Shown here piece after piece: positions 32,952 through 44,032 of a stretch of DNA of 64,000 bases. The stretch spans positions 620,001-684,000 of the forward strand of contig JAVHNS010000011.1 in NCBI GenBank assembly GCA_036872755.1, written 5' to 3'. The notes below the pieces were generated by a model, which did not search any database, was not told the DNA's origin, and was given only the letters and a program-made list of their open reading frames with translations. Source of the stretch: Orbilia blumenaviensis (Eukaryota > Ascomycota > Orbiliomycetes > Orbiliales > Orbiliaceae). The first letter of the stretch is position 1. Each line of letters begins with the position of its first letter. A program made the translations under genes and the position numbers.

Positions 32952-35900
32952 CTATCTCCGAATCATCATCCACAGGTTCCTCAAAAACAGAGCCAACCAA
33001 TTAACCCCCCTCCATGGCCAACTAGGCACCACCGGCTCCACAGCTTCTACAGTACCATAATAACCACTATAGTCAAACCTCCCACCGAACAAAAGATCCT
33101 TATGCACACGTCTATACTTCCAAAAATACTCCGATGAAGCAACATTCCGTAGCCCCTGGACCTCACATAGATCAATAGTATCCGCGTCCCGTACCATAAG
33201 TCCAATATAAGACCAATTATCATCGCTAAAGCTCATAGCGTAGCCGGGATCTCCTTCTATACACAGGAACAGAAGCGGAAGGGTGTTAGTGTAGTTCCAA
33301 CGTACGGGGTGGTGGGGATCGAATTCCCTTACCCATGGTAAACTGTCGTCTGATCTTCGCGAGGCCCATTCCACCTCCTGGTTTGAGATCACTAAAACAT
33401 TCTAGTACCCTGGAACCTCGGGAGACGGCTCTGTCGATGCTTGTCATTTTTATGACGTAGAGTTCGTCTTTTTTGGCGTGGTGGAAGAGATGGAATTCAT
33501 ATCGCCCGTCGGGGTATATACCTATATATATATACACCAATACCGCAACAGTCAGTCAACTAGCCCTCACACATTTTCTAAGCATGTATGCCTGTGGAGG
33601 GAGAAAAGAAAGGGAACATACACGCCCATATCCCGCCGAACGGCAGTGCTTCAGTCGGCTCCACTAAGTTATTATCAATAGCAGCGTAAGTCGTCGTCCT
33701 CGACCGAAAATCCAAACGAAACAAAAGCTTCGATGGAACCTTATCCGCCGAAGCCCGTACATCTCGTATATAATTTGGCCTGGGCGTTCTCTCATTAGCT
33801 AGAACCGTAATGGGCGGCCAGTATTGTGACGTATCGACGTAGCTAAAGTTGGGCACTTCTTCCGACCACCAGCTCGCCACTTTATCTATATGGCCTCCCG
33901 GTCCTACTGTAAAACATGGATCTTCTTTGATGTGTATCGTAAAATCCCCGGGTTTCTCTTCACGGACTTCGAGGTTGTGCAATGAGTGTGCTGTGACCAT
34001 ATGTCCCAAATCTTGATGTGGAACCTTCTGCTGCTGTATGACCAAGAAATCACCATGAACCGGATTATCCCCCACCCAAGCATGATCCCACGAGAACGAC
34101 CATTGCAAGATTGGAGATATTTTCAACATATTCGATATAACCAGCTCTTGCTGTGCAGGGAACTTCGAAAACGTCTTAAAATTGAATGTCATATGCGGCT
34201 CCCGGCCTATGATAATAGGGTGTAAAACCAGAGGATCATACTTCTGGTTTTTATACAGATCTTCGTCGCCGGCGGTATTAACCGTTCCCAGGTATTTGCA
34301 ACAGATAGCTTGGTGCCGCCACGCGACGTAGTTTACTCTGGAATAGAATTCGTCGTTTGGTTCTTCGGTTTCCACGAGGATGTATGGGCCCGGATAGTGG
34401 CCTATTAACATACAATTCTGCCATTCCTCTAAAGCGGCTTTTATCCGTGAGATGACGAATGGATGGGATGATGTGGGTGCTATACGACGACCTAAGACGT
34501 CGTCGCGGTTTACCCTTCGAACTGCGAATTCTCCGAGCAAAGTGCCGTGTTTATCGATTATGCACGATCTCCCGCTTAGTAGCAGCCGCTTGAACTCTCC
34601 GGGAGGCGTTGCTGGTAGATCATAGAGGAAGTTAGGACACCATGACCATCCGCCGGATTCGGACATTGAGGTTTCGCCGTGTAAAAGGCTGGAGTGGCTG
34701 ATGCTTTTTATCTTTTGGAATATTGCTTGGGTGATGGCTGTGGGTGTCATTGAATAGCTGACTTCGATACCAGCTAGGAGTCCTGCGATCATCATTCTAT
34801 CGCGGGGCCATGATGTGCTCCGAGGTTTGAGGATGGCGAGTAGATCGCTAACGCTTTCAATCGGTTCTCGAAGGCGACGGATGATATTTGAAACAATCCA
34901 ATGCGCTCGAGAGCAGCGGGTAGGGTCGTTTGCTAGGATATCGTCGTCAAGGTCTTTAATAATGGGCTCGTTCGATCCGGGTTTCTTATATACCACTTTA
35001 ATCCTCTTCGCCATATTACACTCCACCGCCGTCCATCCACGGGTAAACCACGGTGAGAATATCAAAGCCAACGCAGGACTTCCATCCTCAGCCCAGTCAA
35101 AGTTTGTAAGATATCTATCGTGCACGATCGTACATTTTGAGTTATGGTAGTTGTTGTGCATGTTATTGATTGCTCGGTTTCTGAGAATTGGGTCCAGCGG
35201 GATGGATATCGAATCCCACCAGATGGCGTTACAGCCTGCTAGTTTTACTAGTCCAGCGAAGTATTCGAAAAGACAGCGGTTTACGTGTCCGGCTGGTTCG
35301 ATACCAACGCCGGTGCCGTCTGACCAGACGTGCGAAATTGTGGCGTATTCCGCATCTAGGCCTAGTACCTCGAAAGGTTCGTTGACAGACCAGGCGGTTC
35401 CACCGCCTCCTATCATTGAGACCTTAAGTCTTTCCGGGTCGAAGAATAGTCTATCCTCCCGACAACTAGCTCTTCCTTCCTCACAAACATGGAGCTGTCG
35501 CACGTATGTAGCATCGACGGTATTAAACCCGCAGAACCCAGCCGTGCATGATTCATGACCCTGATGTCGAAGCTGAGGGTATCGCGTAGCAAGACCCATG
35601 ATGGCGGGTAAGTCGTGCTCTCCTCTGTCACTGATCAAAGAAACATTCCATAGTCGGTTCGGACAGATACCACACTCGCGGGATTTATTCGTTACTTCTG
35701 AAAGAGCTGGGGCGACTATACTATGTGGTATCATCGTGTTCCCCCATTCTAAGTAACCGAACTGTGTATTTCCTTGGTATCGTTGGAAGTTTATTCCCCA
35801 GTATATGATTTCACAGATTGGGAACATGTTTATTGATGCCTTTTTCCCGCCTGGTTGGATATATTTTGCCGTTATATTCGTGTACCTTACCAGCTTTGTA

Positions 35901-36508
35901 CCCTCTAACCACCAATTGAGGGCGAAGATTGCAGATGAAAGATGATGGTATGGTCGTGTACGCCGTTCCGGGCTGGGAGCCTGCATCTGACAAGAGCACA
36001 CATCGATAATCCACTCTCGAAACGCAAGCCATTCGCACAGAGGGAGGACATCCTCAAGTTTCTTCTGATGTTCCTGACACCCTGGGTTCTGACAACGGTA
36101 TATCCCCGCGGCTTTGCATATGCTGGCGATGTGGTTCAGCATAGGCCAGTTTTGATCAATCTCCATTTGTACATCTTGAAAGATCCGGGTGAGCCACATA
36201 TGCTCCCGCTTTATCAAATTTTGACATGCCGTTGGGATAGACCCTTCACCTTGCACATCGAGGAGAAGTGATTCCTGTAGATCGACGGGAGCAGGGGTGA
36301 GGGCCTTGGGGTTGGGGATGCTGGGATCAATCTTTTGATATTTTAAGCTACGGGCGTTTAATATTGTGAGTCTTGGCCCTTCTTCTTCTTCTGGGGATGG
36401 ATCGGTATCATCGTCTAGCCAGGCGGGTTCGTTGGATTCATTGCGGGGTATTCTTCTGTTTGGGACGTCGATTATTAATCCTGTTTCTGGGTGGATTTCG
36501 AAGGACAT
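32952..36508 (-). CDS. HET-domain (heterokaryon incompatibility-type) protein, probably frameshifted near the 3' end
   Basis: A long first exon (36508-33622, ATG start) carries about 960 residues. A Cys/His-rich segment (about 278-350: CGICPNRLW, HESCTAGFCGFN, RQLHVCEEG) precedes the HET domain at about 388-500, which has the three usual blocks: YATISHVWSDG, IWWDSISIPLD with RAINNM, and SPWFTRGWTAVEC. HET domains trigger cell death on non-self recognition in filamentous ascomycetes; the partner here is unknown. An intron (33621-33522) joins cleanly in frame to an exon from 33521. That frame ends at 33286, while the other frame stays open to a stop at 32952 with gene-like sequence. The shift coincides with an AAAA run at 33394-33397; removal of one base there would keep one frame. 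A short non-consensus intron is the alternative. It may be a sequencing error, a recent pseudogene or real splicing. Confidence 0.8.
33286..33521 (-). other. Overlapping reading frames at probable frameshift of HET gene
   Basis: From 33521 the spliced frame reads about 42 residues (to the T4 of the coding strand at 33397-33394) and then runs into GGGMGLAKI, an unconvincing tail that stops at 33286. The alternative frame from about 33392 reads VISNQEVEWASRRSDD and continues 146 codons to 32952, ending in a Trp-rich, basic tail. No consensus GTATGT donor lies between them that gives both correct phase and a length above 45 bp. Best candidates use GTCTCC or GTCATA donors with the acceptor at AAACCAG, which are weak. 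Confidence 0.6.
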
Positions 36509-39171
36509 TTTGGGGGCCTATTTATGAGCTGGATGTTGAGCTTTAGCAATCTTGATATGGTATAGTTTGAAGCTATACACCCGCCTCGGTTTCATTTTAC
36601 CTTATATTACAAGCAAACAATGGGTATCGATTCCTCGGGGTTGGTTGCCACTATGGGCCCGTGAAGGCGGTCGGGATGTAATAAACAAGCTCTGCTTTAA
36701 GCTTAATATCGCGGAACGATTCAAGACGACATATATAAATTCCAAACGATTTGGTGTTTCGCGTCCCAGTTTATGAACCCGAGGTGTATTTTAACACAAT
36801 TTTTAGATAGAATCCCTAGGGCTCTACATGTTCTTTTAAATTGGGCGTAAACGGTTTCGGTTTAGAGCAGTGCGGGGTTGGGAAGGTAGTATAAGAGCTC
36901 GAACCCATAATCGCGTTAATCGAATCGAACGGCCCATCGTGGTTGTCGCGAAATGCAGCTGTAGACGTTTGCCAGATGAAAGACCGGGGGTCGACGTGAC
37001 AGATGCATAAGTCGACGCTGATATTAACAAAGTACCCAACGTCTAAGAGTCGTACCAGTTCCCAAAAATCACAGTCTCAAAGGCCTCGAAGCATGAAAAC
37101 ATCATTCGAGTAATCAGTAATAAGAATAATTTGCCGAATTCTACAATCCTAGCCGGGCGCCAGCTGCAAAAGCTGAACCTGAGGCCAACTTAAACGTAAT
37201 TAACACAATTTCGATGGTGGTTTTCAGGCGCTTTCGCTGGGCTGAAATCCCACATTCCAATTAATGGAGGGGCACATATAGGTTATCCGCGGAATCGAGG
37301 GTTCTGGGTGGGTTCGGTATTCGGCTTGATCTCGAGCTAGCTTGGCCAGGCCCCCTAGCCTTAGGTTAGATCGCAAACACGCCCAACCAAGATGCCTACC
37401 CTTCAACGGGGTGCGTCGGATTGCGGCTCATTTAACTTTTGACGATAAATCCGGTGCTCGACATATCGAGCTTCATTATCGCAATAGAGTTTTTTTTGCA
37501 GAGCTATAGGGACCAGAAGCTCAAGCTATTGGGTGTGGGAAGCTCAAGCTAACCAATGACGTAGGGCCAGAACAGTTGCCAAACCAAAGCCGGACTTAAG
37601 ACAATGATTGATGTCCAAAGTGAACAAAAATACCTCGCATTTGCAGCAAGCTGTCGTAGAATTCGGGATATCCAATTGGCGGAGGTAACGCTGCTATTTT
37701 TTTCTTCGACAGCTTTGTTCCAGACTAACCACACTGCAGGCGCAGTAGTGTGTGGCTTACGCCAGCCTCTTGCGACAGAAACGGGTACTTCTTCACTGCG
37801 CCAAAGTTTGCGAGGAGGAGAAGTACCGCCTGTTCGTCATGCCACCATATCCAACCTACGTCAAACTTGCAGGGAAGAAGCTGCATCAACGAGCAAGGGT
37901 AGCAGACCTGAGATATGTGCACATTGCGTCGACATGGACAGGCTCAAGCGGGACATATCGATAAAGGCATGGCCCAACAATTCGACAGCGGATCTGGGCA
38001 ATGGGTTCGGGTTTTATTTCCCCACCTCCCACCCAATTGCTCCTGCAATATCCTGTCGTCTGTCTGTCCGCACATACACAATTCTTTAGTTCGGCGTATT
38101 AAGATTGCGTAGCACATGAAAAAAGAAGGAAGGAGGGAGGCATACCAGATCGGAAAGGGCGATCGAGGTACAGAGAAATATGGACAGGGCTGTGGGACCG
38201 GAATCCTTGATGCCATGACCAACCAAGATCTTGATTTAACGAGCCGGAACAGAATCCCACAGACGTCTGCCGGCTGCCTGGTCAATTGTCGGTTGTATAT
38301 CAAGCCCCCATCGGCACATCTTGTATATCTGCGCACAAAGGAATTGAGTTTTTTTTTTTTCTTCTCTTCTCTTTTGTGTATTTTTGTTTTCTGTTGGTGA
38401 CAGACTACCTGCAGATTCGCAATCTGTTATCTGTCTCTAGCCATTTTTTTTTTTCAGGCTGACTTTTGGACGGCGTCTGCATCTGCATCTGGTGTCGTGC
38501 GGGGGGACCAAGTGCGTGGATTTCCGTCTGGTGGTCTGGTCGAGGTTTAGTGTAGCCTACATTCCCCAATCGAACGAGTTAGTCCGTCGACCCTCGGAAC
38601 AGTAAGGTGTTACGGTGGCCTTTCCTCTTGAGTATCTGAAGATATTTGTGCATTAGATCAATTCTCCGACGAGTTCGGATTCGGAACTTGTGCACGCCTG
38701 CCGTATAAAAAGAAGGAAGATTCGGATTTGCCAATATACCAGTAGTCTCTGCATTGCATTTTGCATTTTGGTGGTTGTGGTGCTTTCTTCTGCCCTCCCC
38801 GCCTCCAAATTGCTGGGTTTCGTTTCCCGTCACAAAATTAAATTAGAGAGAGAGCTTCAATCAAATCTAGAACAGAACAGAACAACAATATCTCTCTCTC
38901 AGCTCGGCTACTTCAACAGCAAAAGCAACATCAACAACAGGAAAGGAAGCAGCCAACTAAACTACCCCACGTCTCCCCATGCCCAACTCCTGAGAGAGAA
39001 ACAAGGGATTCTTCCTCTTTTACAATTTATCCATCACCATTGCATTGTCACTCCATAATCATAACTGTTCCGACCTATTACGGCAGAAACGACCGCTGCT
39101 AAAAGCACTAGTACTAATTTCCGTTTGACCTCTCTCTCTCAACCCAGTTCGGGTTTGAGCCCAACGGCAAT
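36509..39171. other. Intergenic region between HET gene and tricalbin
   Basis: About 2.7 kb separating two divergently oriented genes. Most is featureless. A stretch at 37600-38110 has a higher GC content and overlapping open frames (up to 161 codons in one), but none has a recognisable domain or convincing start; it could be a gene relic. The part 38700-39171 is CT/CA-rich and is likely the tricalbin promoter and 5' leader. Confidence 0.5.
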
Positions 39172-42100
39172 ATGGAGACCCCAGGTCCAGCACCGGTCAA
39201 CGTTCCAGCACCAGTTCCTCCTCCAGAAACTCCTGCCACTCCTCCCGACACTCCTTCAAGAGCACAAGAAGTCAAAATGTCGGGAGAAGCTATTCAGGAA
39301 GCGATCAAGAACGAAGCCATCGAAGGCGGGGCTCCAGCCTTCAAATTCGATCCCAATGCCTCACCTGCCGAAAAGGCAGCAGAGGTCCGCAAGGTACGCT
39401 AACACACAAAAAAACACCAACCATCTCTGAACAAAATAGCAGTTGGATCCTTAGGGAGAAAACCAAAAAAAAAAAAAAAAAAAAGGGAGACTGACTGATT
39501 GACTGACCGATTGACTGGTTCTGCAGGCAATTCCAGAAGGCCTGAAGCTTCAACCGAGTACAAAGGCAGCTGCCGTTATCGATCCCGTATGTATCTCCTT
39601 TGAAACGCCTCTGCCGCATCATGTCTTGCACACAGACGTCATAGCTCACAATGATCCCAGGACGTGTCAACACCTCTTTCCGCCAAACCAGCGGCCCCAG
39701 CGGATTCAACGGAAAAGGGCGACAAACCAGCGGATGGCTACGTAAACGGACACCCGAAAGCCGGCGACGGTGAATGGGCTCGAACAGGATGGGCTCCAAG
39801 GTTTGGAACTGGAATCAATGAAAATGCGGTTTTTGGTGGACCCCTCGATGAGCTCGACGTTGACAAGACAACGTGGCTCGAAAAGAGGCTTGAGGATAAA
39901 TTCTTTGGAGGTACGTAACCATATGCTCAAGCAATTGAGATGAATTGATGAAAGAATAAAATAAAAGAAAAAGGAAAAAAAGGAAAAAGGAAAAATAGTA
40001 CTAACTGGAACTCTTTTCTTTGTTCTAGACTGGTATCACAATGCCGGAATCATCATTGGCGCCTGTGTTATGAGCTGGATCGTGGCCTTGTTCGGTGGTG
40101 GTATTGCCTGGGTTATCATCGTTTGCGCAATCTGCATGACATACTACAGAACATCTATTAAACGTCTTCGCCGAAACATTCGTGATGATCTTATCAGAGA
40201 AACTGCACTTCAGCGACTTTCCACCGATGCGGAGAGTCTCGAATGGATCAACAATTTCATTCTCAAGTTCTGGCCAATCTACCAACCTGTCTTAGCTGCT
40301 ACCGTTGTCAACACTGTCGACCAGGTTCTTTCTACCGCTACACCGGCATTCTTAGACAGTCTCAGATTGGAGACATTTACCATGGGAACCAAGCCTCCAA
40401 GACTCGAGCATGTTCGATCCTATCCCAAGACTGAAGATGATATCGTCGAGATGGACTGGAAATTCAGCTTTAACCCGAACGATACATCTGATATGACCTC
40501 GCTACAGCTCAAGAACAGAATCAACCCCAAGATTGTCCTCGAAATTCGTGTCGGAAAAGGTATTGCTAGCAAAGGTCTCCCCGTTATTGTCGAAGACTTT
40601 GCCTGCTCCGGAGAAATGAAGGTCAAGATAAAGCTTCAAATCAATTTCCCACATGTCGAGAAGGTCGATGTCTGCTTTTTGCAACCTCCCAGACTTGATT
40701 TCGTTTGCAAGCCACTTGGCGGTGACCTCCTCGGTTTGGATATTGGTCTTATGCCTGGTTTGAAGACTTTCATTTTGGATATGGTTCATGCCAATCTCAA
40801 GCCCATGTTCTATGCTCCACACGTTTTCACCCTCAATATCGCCCAGATGCTCGCTGGAGCTGCCGTCGATACCGCTATCGGTGTGCTCGCTGTTACCATC
40901 CACAACGCCCAAGGTTTGAAAAATCCAGATAAATTTTCTGGTACTCCAGACCCATATGTCAATCTTTGCTTCAACGGCAGAGACGTTCTGGCCAAAACCC
41001 ATACCAAAAAGGAAAATGCAAACCCAAGGTGGAACGAAACTATCTATCTTATCATCACCTCATTCAACGACGCGCTCTGGCTTCAGTTATTCGATTATAA
41101 CGAATTCCGTAAGGACAAGGAACTCGGTGTTGCCTCTTTCCCACTTAAGAGCCTTGAGGATGGTCAACCGGAACAGGAAAATGTCCAGCTCCCAGTTATT
41201 GCTAATGGAAAGAACCGTGGTCTTATCACCTGCGATTTCCGTTTCTTCCCAGTTCTTGAAGGCGCAAAGAACGCCGACGGCACTACTGAACTTGTCCCCG
41301 AGATGAACACTGGTGTGTTACGATACACTATCCATAGAGCCAAGGCACTCGATTCCAGCAAGAGCATGATCGGTCAACTTTCTCCATACGCTACTTTTGT
41401 CATCAACGGAAAGAAGATCAAGGAAACAAAGATCATTAAACGAAGCAACGATCCCATCTGGGAAGAACACACTGAGATCATTGTCAAGGACAGAGAACAC
41501 TGCAAGCTTGGTCTGATGATCAAGGATTCCCGAGACCTAGCAGAAGACCCAACTATCGGTTTCTATCAACTTAAATTGAATGATATGCTCGACGCTACTG
41601 CTAAAGGACAAGATTGGTTCCCACTTTCCGGTGTCAAAACTGGTAAGGTCCAGATTAGAGCGGAATGGAGACCAGTTGCTCTGAAGGGAGACATTGGTGC
41701 TGACGGCGGCTACATTAAACCAATCGGTGTTCTACGTATCCACTTGATTCGTGCAAAGGATCTTCGCAATGTTGAGAAACTCGGAAAATCAGATCCATAC
41801 GTTCGAATCCTCCTATCCGGTATTGAGAAGGCTAAGTCTGTGACATTTGAGGAAGATCTCAACCCACAATGGGATGAAATCCTCTATGTTCCTGTCCATA
41901 GTAGCCGTGAAAAAGTTACACTTGAAGTCTTGGATTATGAAAAGCTCGGGAAGGATAGACCACTTGGCCAGTACGACTTTGATGTTGGCCCGTACGTTAA
42001 GGAAAGCGACGAAGTCGAGGGCGAATTCCTACCACACATTGAAAGGAGAGAACAGGCTGTTCCTCTTATCTTGGACAGAACAAGGCAACAGAAAGGAACA

Positions 42101-44032
42101 TTGGTCTTCAATGTGTCGTTCTACCCAACAATGAACGTCGCTGAGCCTGAGCCAGAGAAGCCGGAAGAGACTCCTGCTGAAGAAGCTGATCCGGATCTTG
42201 AGACCAAGGCCCCAACTCCCACATCTCCTACAGTTGCTGGTTCCGAGGTTGATATGTTGGAAGCCGCCGAGAAAGAGGTTGAGGGAGAAGTACCAAAGAA
42301 GAAGAAATCCGAAGCTATCAAACTAACACCAGATGAGCTCCTTGCTAAAAGTATGTTTTCCCTAAAATGATTTTGTTCGGTGCCTTTACTAATCATTACT
42401 AGATTCCGGTCTCCTCGTTTTCAGAGTTCACGATGTGGATCTTACGGAACGTGATTGCTATCTCCAGCTGAGGATGGATGACTTCCTGTACCCTGCTTTT
42501 GTCTCTTCAAAGATTCGATCGAAGAAGGGCAAGATCGACGAGATCGGTGATGCCTTCGTTCGAGAACTCGAGTTTTCAAAAGTCACTCTTAGACTTGTAG
42601 AGCATCATAAGGACAAAGGTGACGGCAAGGAAGACATCATTGCGGAACTCAAGGGTGATACTTTCAGAATCCTTAAGCAATGTCTCCACAAGCCTACTGT
42701 CCTGACAATGAAGGGCAAGGATGGATTGAACAAGGTCAACGTTACTCTCAACTATATCCCCGTTTTCATGGAGCTCGATGAGAGAGAAAGTATTACGAAT
42801 ATGGGATCCCTCCGTGTCGACGTTCTAGACGGATCCGATCTTCCAGCTGCTGACAGCAACGGAAAGAGTGACCCATATGTCGTATTCGAGCTTAACGGAG
42901 AGAAGGTATTCAAGACAGAGGTTCAGAGGAAAACACTGCACCCTGCTTGGAACCAGTTCTTTACGGTCCAGATTCCATCGAAGGTGGCCGCTGAGTTTAA
43001 GTGCAAGGTTTACGACTGGGATCTTGCTGGTGAGGTAGGTTTACATCTATTGAATTTATTTACAAGATGATCTCAAGCTAATCCAAGTAGGATGACTTCC
43101 TCGGCGCTGCAAATATCGACCTGACGAAAGTCCAGCCGTTCACCAAGAGCATTGCCACGGTTCCTCTGGATGGCAAGTCAGGCTCTATCCGACTTGCTTT
43201 CGTCTTCACACCTGACTACGTCGTCCGTCAAAGACATACCACTGCAACATTTAGCGGCACTTTTGCGGTCCCCGGTAAGATTGTGACAAATGTCGCCGGT
43301 GCGCCCATTAAGGGCATCACAAAAGTTGGCGGTGGTGTCATCAAGGGAGCCTCCTTTGTTGGTAAGAATGTTTTCGGCCGTGGTAAGGATAAGGACAAGG
43401 ACGATAAAGATAAAGATAAGGACGGCGATACTAGCAGCACTACTCAAAGTGTTTCTGTCAACGAGCCATCTCAAGACGACGGTCGCAGCAGCGGCAGTGC
43501 CTCACCTCCAAGAATGAAGACTCCCAACAGGGACTCTACAAGTCTCAATCCCTATGGCAGCCATAGAAGCCAGAAGAGCCTGAGTGGTGCAAGTATAGTT
43601 CCTGACGTCGGCCTCGCACACATCACTCTTGTCAGAGCCACTGGATACAAGGACGGCCAAAAGCTACGAGTTCATGTTATCCCGCAAGGCAAAGATAAGC
43701 ATATCCTCAAGAGTTCGACAGAGAAGTTCCACGGCAATTCCATCGAATGGCATAACGATGAGAAGGTGCAGTACTCTTGCACTCCGGACACCGGCTTCAA
43801 AATTGAAGTTTGGTATGATTCGCGAATTCCTGGAAAGGACGAGAAGTTGGGTGAAGGCTTGTTGATTCTTAATGAGAATTCATCGCCTGAAGAGAAGGTC
43901 ATTCAGGTTGGCGCTGGAAATATTACGTTCAAGACGAGCTTCAAATCTTCAGAGGAGGATAGGCCGGGCTCGAGGCATTCGACGCACCGCAAAAGTTTCT
44001 TTGGCAGGAGCAGAAACAATAGTCCGCCTTAG
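39172..44032 (+). CDS. Tricalbin (SMP and multiple C2 domains), ER-plasma membrane tether
   Basis: Six exons: 39172-39393, 39527-39586, 39661-39910, 40029-42350, 42403-43034 and 43091-44032, giving 1475 aa. A Pro-rich N-terminus is followed by a hydrophobic hairpin (about 183-216, GIIIGACVMSWIVALFGGG onwards) that anchors in the ER. An SMP lipid-transfer domain covers about 245-445. C2 domains follow: C2 at about 461 (GVLAVTIHNAQGL), about 605 (GVLRYTIHRAKAL), about 745 (GVLRIHLIRAKDL), a divergent one at about 967 and one at about 1085 (GSLRVDVLDGSDL). A last C2-like module (LAHITLVRATGY) lies close to the C-terminus. Three modules contain an SDPYV- or DPYV-type calcium-loop sequence. Yeast Tcb1-3 link cortical ER to plasma membrane and transfer lipids; that role is family knowledge. 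All joins are in phase. A second ATG at 39277 would remove 35 residues. Confidence 0.92.
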
